Part shown: positions 44,950-53,876 of the stretch, one piece after another
Position numbering within the stretch: the first letter of the stretch is position 1
How the letters are laid out: the number at the start of each line of letters is the position of its first letter
From: Myxococcales bacterium
GTDB taxonomy: Bacteria > Myxococcota_A > Polyangia > Polyangiales > Polyangiaceae
Length of the DNA: 64,000 nucleotides
Assembly: GCA_004193285.1 (NCBI GenBank)
Contig: SECP01000032.1
Coordinates: 34,262 to 98,261, forward strand
Reading direction: 5' to 3'
Notes under the pieces: generated by a model
Database searches by the model: none
Told to the model about the DNA's origin: nothing
Seen by the model: the letters and a program-made list of their open reading frames with translations, nothing else
Position numbers and translations under genes: made by a program

Positions 44950-45545
44950 ACGAAGAGACTGAAACTCGCGTCGAGCCGAAAGACTTGCCGTTTTGGCGCC
45001 GCGCCTGGACCGCGATAACGACCGAGATCGTCGGAATCCATCCGCGGCTGCACGTGTACAACACCCTCTCCAGCCTGCTCCCCGGGCGCGCCTCCGGCGA
45101 GCTTCGCGCATCGCTGCTGCGCAAGGCCGGCTTCGTCGTGGGGCAGGGTACGCGGATCAACGGCGCGCTGAAGATCACCGGACCAAAAGGTATTCTGCCG
45201 CGCCTCTCGATCGGGCAGGGCTGCAGCATCGAAGCCGATTGCATGCTGGACCTGTCGGAGAAGCTCACCATCGGTGACAACGTGACGCTCGAGCCGGGGG
45301 TCATGATCCTGACGAGCACGCACGAGCTGGATTTTCCCAAGCACCGCGCCGGCAAGGTAGTCTTGAACCCGGTCACGATTGGCTCCGGGGCGTGGCTGCG
45401 CGCCCGGGCGGTGGTGCTGCCAGGCGTGAAGGTGGGCGCCGGGGCGGTGGTGGAAGTGGGTTCGGTCGTGAACAAGGATGTCGAGCCGAACACCCGGGTA
45501 GGCGGTATCCCGGCCGTCAAGTTGGCCGCGCTGGAGACGCCATGA
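44946..45545 (+). CDS. LbH acyltransferase, second copy in the ACP operon
   Basis: 199 residues, ATG overlapping the ligase stop. About 75 residues of helical N-terminus (FWRRAWTAITTEIVGIHPRLHVYNTLS), then turns LSIGQGCSIEADCMLDL, LTIGDNVTLEPGVMI, catalytic-type His in LTSTHELDFPKH, and VTIGSGAWLRARAVVLPGVKVGAGAVVEVGSVV, ending NTRVGGIPAVKLAAL. Unlike the first LbH gene it keeps the His, so it is the more probable transferase using the ACP-bound acyl group. Confidence 0.88.
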   Translation: MNEETETRVEPKDLPFWRRAWTAITTEIVGIHPRLHVYNTLSSLLPGRASGELRASLLRKAGFVVGQGTRINGALKITGPKGILPRLSIGQGCSIEADCMLDLSEKLTIGDNVTLEPGVMILTSTHELDFPKHRAGKVVLNPVTIGSGAWLRARAVVLPGVKVGAGAVVEVGSVVNKDVEPNTRVGGIPAVKLAALETP

Positions 45546-46399
45546 AGGCAAGCGTGCGTTGGGGCGCAGTCGTGCTCGGCGCGGCCCTGCTGATTGCGGC
45601 GGGCTCGCCTTGGTTCGAGCGCTTCTTCGGTCGCAAGCGGCTGCGCTTTCCGTACCTCGCGCGGCCCATACCGCAAGCCACGTACGACGCGCTCGCAGCG
45701 GAGCCGGGCTGGACCAAGAGTGACCTGCGAGTGGCGCCCGGCATCACGCTGCGCGGCTTGCTCCGCCGCACGCCTTCCAAGACCGCGCCTTGGGTGCTGT
45801 TTTACCCGGGCAACGACGAATCTCAGCTGGAGCGCGGGCAAGCCTTCCTCGAGCGGTTGGCTGGCGATACGGACTTGGGGCTCGCCGTGTTTGCCTACCG
45901 CGGCTACGACGCTTCGGACGGCAAGGCCGAGCTAGCCGCCATTCGGCAAGACGCTCCGGAGATTTTGGCTCAGCTTTGCCAGAGCGAGGGCCTCGCGCCG
46001 TCGCGGGTGCACTTGGCTGGCTTCTCGATCGGCGGGCACTTCGCGGTGCACGCGGCGGGCGTCGCGAACCAGCGCGGGCAGCGCGCGGCCAGCCTCACCC
46101 TCCTCGCCAGCGTGGACGACATCGTCATGTACCAGCCGTCGGCCTGGGAAAAACTGAGCCGCGGTGAGGACTACCAAACGCGCCCCTTCCTGACGGCCGT
46201 GCCGGCGCCGGTTCTGGTCGTGCAGGGTACGGCGGACGAAGCGCTGGCCGGTCCGCAGCAGGGCCGTGACATCGCGCAAGCGCTGGGCGCTCGAGCTACG
46301 TACGAGGAGCTCGAGGGCGTGAAGCACGTCCCGCTGCTGGAGAACGCCGTCGCGCTGAACGCTGTGCGCGCGTTCATCCGCTCCCACTCCCAGCCGTAG
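45542..46399 (+). CDS. Alpha/beta hydrolase with N-terminal membrane anchor
   Basis: 285 residues, ATG 45542 overlapping the LbH stop. Hydrophobic residues 8-21 look like a signal anchor, placing the catalytic domain in the periplasm. Nucleophile Ser162 in GFSIGGHF, acid Asp in VQGTADEAL, and His in GVKHVPLL complete the triad; oxyanion segment LFYPGNDES. It may remove or transfer the special acyl group, or be a thioesterase-like quality-control enzyme. Last gene of the operon. Confidence 0.87.
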   Translation: MKASVRWGAVVLGAALLIAAGSPWFERFFGRKRLRFPYLARPIPQATYDALAAEPGWTKSDLRVAPGITLRGLLRRTPSKTAPWVLFYPGNDESQLERGQAFLERLAGDTDLGLAVFAYRGYDASDGKAELAAIRQDAPEILAQLCQSEGLAPSRVHLAGFSIGGHFAVHAAGVANQRGQRAASLTLLASVDDIVMYQPSAWEKLSRGEDYQTRPFLTAVPAPVLVVQGTADEALAGPQQGRDIAQALGARATYEELEGVKHVPLLENAVALNAVRAFIRSHSQP

Positions 46400-46405
46400 C
46401 TCCGG

Positions 46406-46421
46406 GTAGCGCGCCGGCTAC
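46406..46421. terminator. Small hairpin between convergent genes
   Basis: GTAGC-GCGCCG-GCTAC in the 52-bp gap between the convergent hydrolase and GT2 genes. Short, without a T-tract; may serve both directions weakly. Confidence 0.28.
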
Positions 46422-46451
46422 GCTCTCGAGCTCGAAAACCGCCGCGACGAA

Positions 46452-47456
46452 TCAGGCGGAGGCGCGCTCGAGCGCTGCTTCCACGCGCGCGTTCGCCGTG
46501 GCGGAGGGCGTCATCACGCCGAGCGTGGCCGCCGGCGACGGAATTTGCAGGTAGCTCAGCCGCTTGATCTCGCGGCGCCCGCGCGTCACCGTGTCCAGCA
46601 CCAAGCCGCAGACGAGGGCGAGAAACGCGAGGAGCATGATCGAAGCCGACAAGATCGCGGTCGGGAAACGCGGCACCAGACCCGTCTCGAAGAAGGTGAT
46701 GACGATCGGGATGGCCAGCGCGATGGACAAGAGCGCCAGCACGCCGCCCGCGATGCCGTAGAAGGCGAGCGGCCGCTCGTTCTTGAACAAGCCGAGCATC
46801 ACCGACAGGATGCGAATGCCGTCCCGGTACGTGTTGAGCTTGCTGGTCGAGCCCTCCGGGCGGGCGAAGTACTTCGCGTCGCGCTCCGCGATGGGCATGC
46901 TCAGGGTGAGGGCGTGCACCGTGAGCTCCGTCTCGATCTCGAAGCCGGCGGAGAGCGAGGGGAAAGACTTGACGAAGCGCCGCGAAAAGACGCGGTACCC
47001 CGAAAGAATGTCCGTGAAGCGCTGCCCGAAGAGCCACGCCAAGAAGCCGGTGAGCAGCTTGTTGCCGAGCACGTGACCCGGGCGATACGCCTCCTGGGCG
47101 GTGTGGATACGCTTACCCACCACCATGTCCAGATTCTCGTGCACGAGCAGGTCAATCATGCCCGGCAGCGGCACGGGGTCGTACGTGGCGTCCCCGTCCG
47201 TCATGACGTAGACGTCCGCCTCGACGTCCGAGAACATGCGGCGGACGACGTTGCCTTTGCCTTGCAACCGCTCGATGTAAACGACCGCGCCCGCCTCACG
47301 CGCGCGCGCGCCCGTTTGATCTTTGGAGTTGTTGTCGTAGACGTAAACGGTCGCGTCCGGCAGCGCCGCTTTCATCCCGCGCACGGTCTCGCCAATCGCG
47401 ACTTCCTCGTTGTAACAAGGAACTAAGACGGCAACTCGCAACGGACGCGGGCTCAC
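46452..47456 (-). CDS. GT2 polyprenyl-phosphate glycosyltransferase (DPM1-like) with C-terminal helices
   Basis: 334 residues from GTG 47456; a frame extending to 47648 is too long and runs into the divergent promoter region. VAVLVPCYNEEVAIGETV, VYVYDNNSKDQT, VMTDGDATYDP and FTDILSGYRVFSRRF are DPM1/GtrB hallmarks. Two or three transmembrane helices follow (residues 245-310). Should make polyprenyl-phosphate-hexose at the inner membrane. Divergent from the GT-C gene at 47659, which could use its product. Confidence 0.9.
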   Translation of the reverse strand: MSPRPLRVAVLVPCYNEEVAIGETVRGMKAALPDATVYVYDNNSKDQTGARAREAGAVVYIERLQGKGNVVRRMFSDVEADVYVMTDGDATYDPVPLPGMIDLLVHENLDMVVGKRIHTAQEAYRPGHVLGNKLLTGFLAWLFGQRFTDILSGYRVFSRRFVKSFPSLSAGFEIETELTVHALTLSMPIAERDAKYFARPEGSTSKLNTYRDGIRILSVMLGLFKNERPLAFYGIAGGVLALLSIALAIPIVITFFETGLVPRFPTAILSASIMLLAFLALVCGLVLDTVTRGRREIKRLSYLQIPSPAATLGVMTPSATANARVEAALERASA

Positions 47457-47658
47457 AATTGCGCGGACGCTACAGCAGGGCGCGCTACGAGTCAACGCGA
47501 CCCCGACGCCGCGCTCTGCGGCTACACGAACACGGGCCGCGCGGCGCGCGAAACGCTCACGAAGCGGGCCCGGGGCGAGGCTAGCAGTTCCGGTCTCGCT
47601 GCTATAGGCTCGGCCGGATCGCTCGGCGCTTGCGGGCGCCATCGCCACGAAACCGACG

Positions 47659-48930
47659 ATGATTCAAGCCAGCAGCCTGCCGACGCGGCGACGCGACGCG
47701 CTCTTCGTTTTGGGGTTTTCGCTCTTCGTCTCGCTCGTCGCAGTTTTCGTCATCTTTCCCAGCCAAACGCTGATCGCGAACACGCCCGACCCCTATGGAT
47801 TTTCGGCGTTGGGCAAGGCCATCGCGCGGGGGGAAGGCTTTCACGGGGAGATGCTCGGTCGCCGCGCGCCGCTCTATCCGCTCGTGCTGGGAGGCATCTA
47901 CTTCCTGTTCGGTGAGCACGAGGTCGTCGTGCAGCTCTTCCAGTGCTTGCTCTTGGCCGGCATCTGTCTCCTCGTGCGAGACATCGCCATTCGCGTGTAC
48001 GAGAGCCCCCGCGCCGGGCTTTTCGCCGGCCTCGCTTGCGCGCTTCACCCGTCCTTCTTGCGCTACGTGCCGGACTTCCACCTGGAGGTGCTGCTCACGT
48101 TCCTGGTCACGCTCATGGTCTGGACCAGCGTGCGCTTTCGTGAGCAGCCCAGCTACGCGCGCGCGGCGGTCTTCGGCTTGGTCACGGGGCTGACCTCGCT
48201 CACGAAGGCGGTCATGCTGCTCTACCCAGCGGTGTTCGCCCTGCTCTGGGTTTGGGAAAACCGCGCGGAGCTGCGCGCGCCTCTGGCCCAGCTGGTGCGC
48301 CGAGCGTTGCCTCTAGCCCTCGTGTTTTTCGCCATGGCCGCCACCATCGCGCCGTGGACAGCGCGCAACTACCACGTGAGCGGCAAGATCGTGCCGGTGA
48401 GCACGGGTTTGCCGGACGCCTTCTTGCGCGGTCTGGTCTTCACCAAGACCGAGTACATCACCCTGCAGCAGCCGCCCTACACGGGGGCCGAGCAGGAAGT
48501 GAACAAGTGGTTCGGCGAGCTGCTCGCGGCCGAGGGCAAGGTCTGGGAGCAAGACCATTTGGCGGACGACGCCGTGCTGGGCAAGGAGATGAAGCGCCGC
48601 TTGAAAGCGGAGCCGCTTGCGGCCGTGAAGAAGGGGTTCATCGGCATCTTCACCTTTTGGTACGAGATGACCAGCTTGAAGACTTCGCTCGCGGCCGGGC
48701 TGATGGCGCTCGGCGCTTGGGTGCTGGCTGCGTGCGGTATGGGGCGAGCGCGCCGCGAGAGGCGCCCGCAGTGGCTCGTCTTCGCGCCCCTGCTGTACCT
48801 GAACCTCTTCCTCGCCGCGCTGCTCTCGCTCGGGCGCTACTCGGTGCCGGTGTTGCCGACGCTCATCGTCGCGAGCGGCTTCGGGGTGGACACGTTGCTG
48901 CAGCGCTTTTGGAAGCGCAAGCCGGCTTAA
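47659..48930 (+). CDS. GT-C membrane glycosyltransferase (ArnT/PMT-like)
   Basis: 423 residues with about ten transmembrane helices. The first periplasmic loop carries an acidic motif (NTPDPYGFSALGKAIARGEGF) followed by RRAPLYPLVLGGIYFLFGEHE, the typical start of the dolichyl-phosphate-mannose-protein mannosyltransferase superfamily. Residues about 95-190 keep the family order of helices (AGLFAGLACALHPSF, VTGLTSLTKAVMLLYPA). Uses lipid-linked sugars on the periplasmic side; acceptor unknown. Ends overlapping by 4 nt with the convergent flippase-like gene. Confidence 0.85.
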   Translation: MIQASSLPTRRRDALFVLGFSLFVSLVAVFVIFPSQTLIANTPDPYGFSALGKAIARGEGFHGEMLGRRAPLYPLVLGGIYFLFGEHEVVVQLFQCLLLAGICLLVRDIAIRVYESPRAGLFAGLACALHPSFLRYVPDFHLEVLLTFLVTLMVWTSVRFREQPSYARAAVFGLVTGLTSLTKAVMLLYPAVFALLWVWENRAELRAPLAQLVRRALPLALVFFAMAATIAPWTARNYHVSGKIVPVSTGLPDAFLRGLVFTKTEYITLQQPPYTGAEQEVNKWFGELLAAEGKVWEQDHLADDAVLGKEMKRRLKAEPLAAVKKGFIGIFTFWYEMTSLKTSLAAGLMALGAWVLAACGMGRARRERRPQWLVFAPLLYLNLFLAALLSLGRYSVPVLPTLIVASGFGVDTLLQRFWKRKPA

Positions 48931-50081
48931 GCGGCGCGAGAAGCGACCGGCGCGGGGGTCGCGAAGAACTCCACGATCAGCGCGATGACGCCGAGCAGTG
49001 AGACGTTCAGCAAGTACACGACGTAGAACAGGAAGACGAATACCGCGCCTTCCACCGCGACCTTGCTGGGGGCGATGTACGTGGCGAGGCCGCAGTACAG
49101 CGCGAGCTGCACCATCCCGAAGAACCCCGGCGCGTTCGGGGCGCTGAAGCCGAGCGCCATCACTCCGATCACGACCGTTGCCTGCATGAACGTGAGCTCG
49201 GGCAAGCCGACCGCCGTCGCGAGCTGCTCGATGGCCCATACCTGGCTCGCCACCGACGCGACCGTCACCACCAAGTACGGTAGTGAGTAGCGCCAGTTCG
49301 TGAGGAAGCGCAGGCCGTCACTCAAGCGCTCGACGATGTCCGCCAAGCGGTGGGCGAGCTTCGGAGATACGAGGCCCACCACGCGCTCCGTGACGCTGCG
49401 CGCCCAGGCTCGTAGCCAATAAAAGGCGGCCATGATCGCGAACGCGAGCCCGAACACCACCGCCGCGATGCGCGCGGTTTGCGGGATGACCGACACGGGG
49501 ACTGGAAATGCGCCCACGTGGTCCGGGAGCGGGCTCTGCGGCGGAGCGACCGCGAGACCCAGGAGCAACATGCCGCTGAAGACCAAACCGTCCAGAATGC
49601 GCTCCGCGCCGACGGTGCCGGTCACGGCCCACGCCGAGAGGTGCCCTCGTTCTCGGAGCATGGCCGGACGGGCCATCTCCCCCAGACGCAGCGGCAAGTA
49701 GGTGATGAGCGCCATCCCGATGGCGTTGATGCTCATCGTGCGACGAAACGGGATCTTCGCGAGCGGCGCGATCAAGAAATGGCAGCGCGCGAACCGCGTC
49801 AGCATGTTGAAGACCATGCCCAGACAGAACAGCACGAAGTAAAAAGGCTTGAGCTTGTCCAGCCAGCCTGGGGCCGGCAGCAGCGGAAAGCCGCCCCGCC
49901 CCAAGATCCAAACGAACGCGCCGACCAGCACCACGGACGCAACCACGGCGCGGATATTTCTGCGCCGTTTGTCGAGACGGCTGAGCGGTGCTGGCTCTTC
50001 CGCTGCGTCGATAGGGGTTGCTGCGCCGCCCGTTGGGTGTTGCTCAGACGTCAAAGACCGCTCCGGGGCGGGACGATACAC
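48927..50081 (-). CDS. UPF0104/LPG-synthase-TM family membrane protein (flippase-like)
   Basis: 384 residues from GTG 50081. Cytoplasmic basic N-terminus (RLDKRRRN), then about eight helices. Family markers: RFARCHFLIAPLAKIPFRRTMSINAIGMALI and LPLRLGEMARPAMLRERG, then ALGFSAPNAPGFFGMVQLAL. This PF03706 fold includes MprF flippase domains and many orphan proteins beside glycosyltransferases. A lipid or lipid-linked sugar transporter role is possible. Confidence 0.85.
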   Translation of the reverse strand: MYRPAPERSLTSEQHPTGGAATPIDAAEEPAPLSRLDKRRRNIRAVVASVVLVGAFVWILGRGGFPLLPAPGWLDKLKPFYFVLFCLGMVFNMLTRFARCHFLIAPLAKIPFRRTMSINAIGMALITYLPLRLGEMARPAMLRERGHLSAWAVTGTVGAERILDGLVFSGMLLLGLAVAPPQSPLPDHVGAFPVPVSVIPQTARIAAVVFGLAFAIMAAFYWLRAWARSVTERVVGLVSPKLAHRLADIVERLSDGLRFLTNWRYSLPYLVVTVASVASQVWAIEQLATAVGLPELTFMQATVVIGVMALGFSAPNAPGFFGMVQLALYCGLATYIAPSKVAVEGAVFVFLFYVVYLLNVSLLGVIALIVEFFATPAPVASRAA

Positions 50082-50168
50082 GAGCGATTCGGGTCCGGCT
50101 AGCAGCGCTCGCCTCCCTGCAGGTACCTTTCACGGCTGCGCTGCCAGTCGTCATGGTAGACGGGTCTG

Positions 50169-52085
50169 ATGCCGTGGCTCGTCACGACCGGACCGGCTTT
50201 CTTGTACGCACTCGCCTTTGGGCTTGGTTTCGTCTTGGTTGCGGTCGGTATCGGCCGGCGAGTGCTCGTAGCGCTCGGCGCCTCGACTCGGCTGAGCGCC
50301 GTCGAAGAAAGCGTGCTCGCGTTCTCGCTCGGAGCGGGCTCGCTGCAGTTCGTGCCGTTCATCCTGGGTATCAGCGGTGCGCTGTCCGTGACGAGCTTGA
50401 GGGTGGCGTCAATCACGCTTCTCCTCGTGTTCGGCTACGACGCCTGGCGCGTCCTGCGGGCGCTCCGCGCCGCTGTTTCCGGCGCGCCGAGCCTGCCTCT
50501 CTGGCTGAAGGGCTGGGCGCTCGCGCTCCTCCCGGGGGTGCTGCTCGCGCTACTCCACGCGCTCACGCCGACTTTGGACGCGGACGGGCTCGGCTATCAC
50601 CTCACCGTGCCCAAGCGCTGGCTCGTGCTCGGGTCGCTCGACTACCTGCCGACTTATCCCTACTCCAACACGCCCATGGGCGTGGAGATGCTGTTCACGC
50701 TCGGCCTCGCGTGGGGCGGGGACGTGCCCGCCAAGATGGTGCACCTGCTGCTCGGCCTGGCCGCCGCCGGTACCTTCTACGTGGCCGCCTCGCGGGTGGT
50801 GCGCGGTGCGCTGCCGGCCCTCGGCGTCGCGCTGTTGCTCTTCGGCCCGTTCGGCATCGGCCCGCTGATGGGCTGGGCCTACGTGGAAGCCGCGACCGCG
50901 TGCGTCCTCGTCGCCGCGGGCCTGGCGTGGCTCGCTTGGTACCGCGAGCGCGACCCGTCGCTTCTCCGCATCGCCGGGCTGCTTGCCGGCATCAGCGCTT
51001 CGTTCAAAATGACGGCGGGCCTAGTGCCCGTGGCGCTGGCGGCCTTGACGCTCGCTTTGCTGTGGCGAGACGAGCGCATCGCACAGCGCGAGCGGCCGCG
51101 CGTGGTGCTATCGGCGCTGCTCGGGTTCTTGCCGTTCGTCGCGGTGCCGGTGCTGCCGTGGCTGGTGCGCTCCGCGATCCTCACCGGTAACCCGGTGTTC
51201 CCGATGTTCGCGGGCATGATCCCCAGCCGGGACTTCACTGCCCTGCAGTCCAAAGCCTTCGATCAGTACAACCGCTACATGGTGTGGGGTGTGGGCTCCG
51301 GAGCGGCGTGGGGGCTCGGCTTGCGCAAAGCGATCCTGGGCGGCGCGGCGGCCGCGCTGGCCGTGGTCGGTGGGGTCGTCACGTGGCGGCAGCGCACCGC
51401 GGCGGCGCGAACCGTATCGCTCGTCGTGTTGGTCACGCTTCTCGTTCAGCTCGGCGCTGCTGGCTTGTACAAGCGCTATTGGATTCCGGTGCTGGCGCTG
51501 GCGGAGCTGCCGATGCTCCTGCTCCTCGCGCGCTGGGCCGAGCACCGCTTCCTGCGCGCCGGCACCCTCGCTATCACGGCGCTGGTCTCGCTCGTCACCG
51601 CCAAGCAGCTGCTCGCCGCCGCAGAGGGTGACGCCGCCGGGCTCGCCAAGGTGTCGCTCGGCATCGAGCCTCAGCGCGCGTTCATCGAGCGGCACCAGCC
51701 GCTGCTCCCGCTCTACGACGCCCTCAATCGGGACGCGGCGGCGAGCGCAGGCGTGGCGCTCGCCGGCTACTGCAGCGGCTTTTACATCGACCGGACCACT
51801 TTCTGTGCGGACATCGTCCAGAGCGCGCTCCGGGTGTCCACCTGGGAAGAATTTACAGCGGACGTCCAGCGGCTGGGCATCACCCACGTCATTGCGCCGC
51901 GCGATTGGGAAGCGCCGCTCCCGGAGCTGGTCGCGCCCGCGCCCGTTGGAGTCGGCAACACGTCTTATCTGGTTCGTTACGACGAGCAGCGCATGATCGG
52001 CCGCGCGCTGCGTGAGCACGGCAAGCTGCTGCTGCCGGCGAGCGACCAGGGGCTTTACGCGATCGATTTGGCTTCGCGAAAGTGA
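50169..52085 (+). CDS. Large GT-C-like membrane protein
   Basis: 638 residues with about 13 predicted transmembrane helices. A first-loop acidic motif TPTLDADGLGYHLTVPKRW precedes YPYSNTPMGVEMLFTLGLAWGGD. C-terminal soluble periplasmic domain from about residue 500 (QRAFIERHQPLLPLYDALNRD). The pattern suits a GT-C glycosyltransferase related to the ArnT superfamily, though sequence conservation outside the first loop is low. 87 bp separate it from the divergent gene at 50081. Confidence 0.78.
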   Translation: MPWLVTTGPAFLYALAFGLGFVLVAVGIGRRVLVALGASTRLSAVEESVLAFSLGAGSLQFVPFILGISGALSVTSLRVASITLLLVFGYDAWRVLRALRAAVSGAPSLPLWLKGWALALLPGVLLALLHALTPTLDADGLGYHLTVPKRWLVLGSLDYLPTYPYSNTPMGVEMLFTLGLAWGGDVPAKMVHLLLGLAAAGTFYVAASRVVRGALPALGVALLLFGPFGIGPLMGWAYVEAATACVLVAAGLAWLAWYRERDPSLLRIAGLLAGISASFKMTAGLVPVALAALTLALLWRDERIAQRERPRVVLSALLGFLPFVAVPVLPWLVRSAILTGNPVFPMFAGMIPSRDFTALQSKAFDQYNRYMVWGVGSGAAWGLGLRKAILGGAAAALAVVGGVVTWRQRTAAARTVSLVVLVTLLVQLGAAGLYKRYWIPVLALAELPMLLLLARWAEHRFLRAGTLAITALVSLVTAKQLLAAAEGDAAGLAKVSLGIEPQRAFIERHQPLLPLYDALNRDAAASAGVALAGYCSGFYIDRTTFCADIVQSALRVSTWEEFTADVQRLGITHVIAPRDWEAPLPELVAPAPVGVGNTSYLVRYDEQRMIGRALREHGKLLLPASDQGLYAIDLASRK

Positions 52086-52217
52086 GCGTGACCGGCGCCT
52101 GACGCGCCGCTCCGGCGCGCGGCGAAGCCCCTGGGCGACGAGTGAGCTCGCCGCGCCGTTCGCCGGCATTTCGGCTTGTCGCGCAGGCCTGGCTCTGCAA
52201 CACCATCCAGCAGAGAC

Positions 52218-53876
52218 ATGGACCCTTTTCAGTACCAGGAAATGCTGCCGGTGGCCGCAGACGACACGCCGTTTCGTCTGCTCACTCGGGACTACGTTTC
52301 CACGTTCGAAGCGGCCGGGCAGCGCTTCTTGAAGGTCGAGCCGGAGGCGCTCACCCTGCTCACGCGCGAGGCCATGCGGGACATCGCGCACCTGCTGCGC
52401 CCCGGGCACTTGGACCAGCTCGCGAACATCCTCCGCGACCCCGAGGCGTCCCCGAACGACCGCTTCGTTGCGCTGGACCTGTTGAAGAACGCGAACATCG
52501 CCGCCGGCGGCGTGCTGCCGATGTGCCAGGACACCGGCACCGCGATCGTGATGGGCAAGAAAGGGCAGCTCGTGTTCACCGGCGGTGGGGACGAAGCGGC
52601 CATCGCTCGCGGCGTGTACGACACCTACAAGACCGCAAACCTTCGTTACTCGCAGCTCGCGCCGCTCGACACGTACAAGGAAAAGAACACCGGCAACAAC
52701 CTGCCGGCTCAAATCGAAATCTTCGCAACGGACGGCGACGCCTACAAGTTCCTGTTCATGGCGAAAGGCGGCGGCTCCGCCAACAAGAGCTACCTCTACC
52801 AAGAGACGAAGGCGCTGCTCAACCCGAGTAGCTTGCTCGAGTTCGTGGATAAAAAGATCCGCAGCCTCGGGACCGCAGCCTGTCCGCCGTACCACCTGGC
52901 GATCGTGATTGGCGGCACTTCGGCCGAGTACGCGCTCAAGGTGGCGAAGCTCGCGTCTGCTCGCTACCTGGACAAGCTCCCCAACTCCGGCAGCGAGCTC
53001 GGTCACGGCTTCCGGGATCTGGAGCTCGAGGCTCAGGTGCTGAAAATTGCGCAGCTTACGGGGATCGGCGCGCAGTTCGGCGGCAAATACTTCTGTCACG
53101 ACGTGCGCGTGGTGCGGCTCCCTCGCCATGGAGCGAGCTGTCCGGTAGCGATCGCGGTCTCGTGCTCGGCGGACCGGCAGGCCGTCGGCAAAATCACGAA
53201 GGAGGGCGTCTTCCTCGAGGAGCTCGAGCACGACCCCGCCAAGCACCTGCCAGAGACGACGCAGCAGGACTTGTCGGGCCAGGTCGTGAAGGTGGACCTG
53301 AACCGCCCCATGAGCGACATCCGCGCGGAGCTCTCGCGCTACCCGATCAAGACGCGGCTCTCGCTTTCCGGCCCGCTCATCGTGGCTCGTGATATCGCGC
53401 ACGCCAAGCTCAAGGAGCGCATCGACGCCGGGCAGGGCCTTCCGCAATACCTCAAAGATCACATGGTCTACTACGCGGGTCCGGCGAAGACTCCCGCCGG
53501 CTACGCTTCGGGCAGCTTCGGTCCGACGACCGCGGGGCGCATGGACGCCTATGTGGATCTGTTTCAGCAGCACGGCGGCAGCATGGTGATGCTCGCCAAA
53601 GGCAACCGCTCGCCGCAGGTCACGGCTGCGTGCAAGAAGTACGGGGGCTTTTACCTAGGCTCCATCGGCGGGCCCGCCGCGCGCCTCGCTCAGGACTGCA
53701 TCAAGAAGGTGGAAGTGCTCGAGTACCCGGAGCTCGGCATGGAGGCCGTGTGGCGCATCGAGGTCGTGGATTTTCCGGCCTTCATCGTGGTGGACGACAA
53801 GGGCAACGACTTTTTCCAGGGCCTCACCGGCAGCGCGCCGGACGGCAAAAAGTCCCTCCCTACGGTGTCGGAATGA
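52218..53876 (+). CDS. fumA: Fumarate hydratase class I (iron-sulfur)
   Basis: 552 residues from ATG 52218, matching the usual class I length. The three [4Fe-4S] cysteines sit at Cys103 (PMCQDTGT), Cys222 (TAACPPYH) and Cys316 (VSCSADRQ), with the spacing (119 and 94) known for class I fumarases. C-terminal KGNRSPQV, GGFYLGSIGGPAA and LGMEAVWRIEVVDFPAF complete the family pattern. Interconverts fumarate and malate in the TCA cycle. Translationally coupled (ATGA) to pdxA. Confidence 0.95.
   Translation: MDPFQYQEMLPVAADDTPFRLLTRDYVSTFEAAGQRFLKVEPEALTLLTREAMRDIAHLLRPGHLDQLANILRDPEASPNDRFVALDLLKNANIAAGGVLPMCQDTGTAIVMGKKGQLVFTGGGDEAAIARGVYDTYKTANLRYSQLAPLDTYKEKNTGNNLPAQIEIFATDGDAYKFLFMAKGGGSANKSYLYQETKALLNPSSLLEFVDKKIRSLGTAACPPYHLAIVIGGTSAEYALKVAKLASARYLDKLPNSGSELGHGFRDLELEAQVLKIAQLTGIGAQFGGKYFCHDVRVVRLPRHGASCPVAIAVSCSADRQAVGKITKEGVFLEELEHDPAKHLPETTQQDLSGQVVKVDLNRPMSDIRAELSRYPIKTRLSLSGPLIVARDIAHAKLKERIDAGQGLPQYLKDHMVYYAGPAKTPAGYASGSFGPTTAGRMDAYVDLFQQHGGSMVMLAKGNRSPQVTAACKKYGGFYLGSIGGPAARLAQDCIKKVEVLEYPELGMEAVWRIEVVDFPAFIVVDDKGNDFFQGLTGSAPDGKKSLPTVSE

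Noticed and set aside
48927..50081. Reading the flippase-like protein as Wzx or MprF
   Set aside because: It has the UPF0104 motifs but neither the MATE/Wzx helix pattern nor the MprF synthase domain, so only the family name is given.
52100..52125. CGCCGC...GCGGCG hairpin before the fumarase gene
   Set aside because: Short, purely GC and not followed by T residues; indistinguishable from background in this composition.
51108..53573. Open frame of 821 codons on the minus strand
   Set aside because: Antisense to the GT-C-like gene and fumarase, whose cysteines and motifs are unmistakable; the long frame is a product of GC-rich codon bias.
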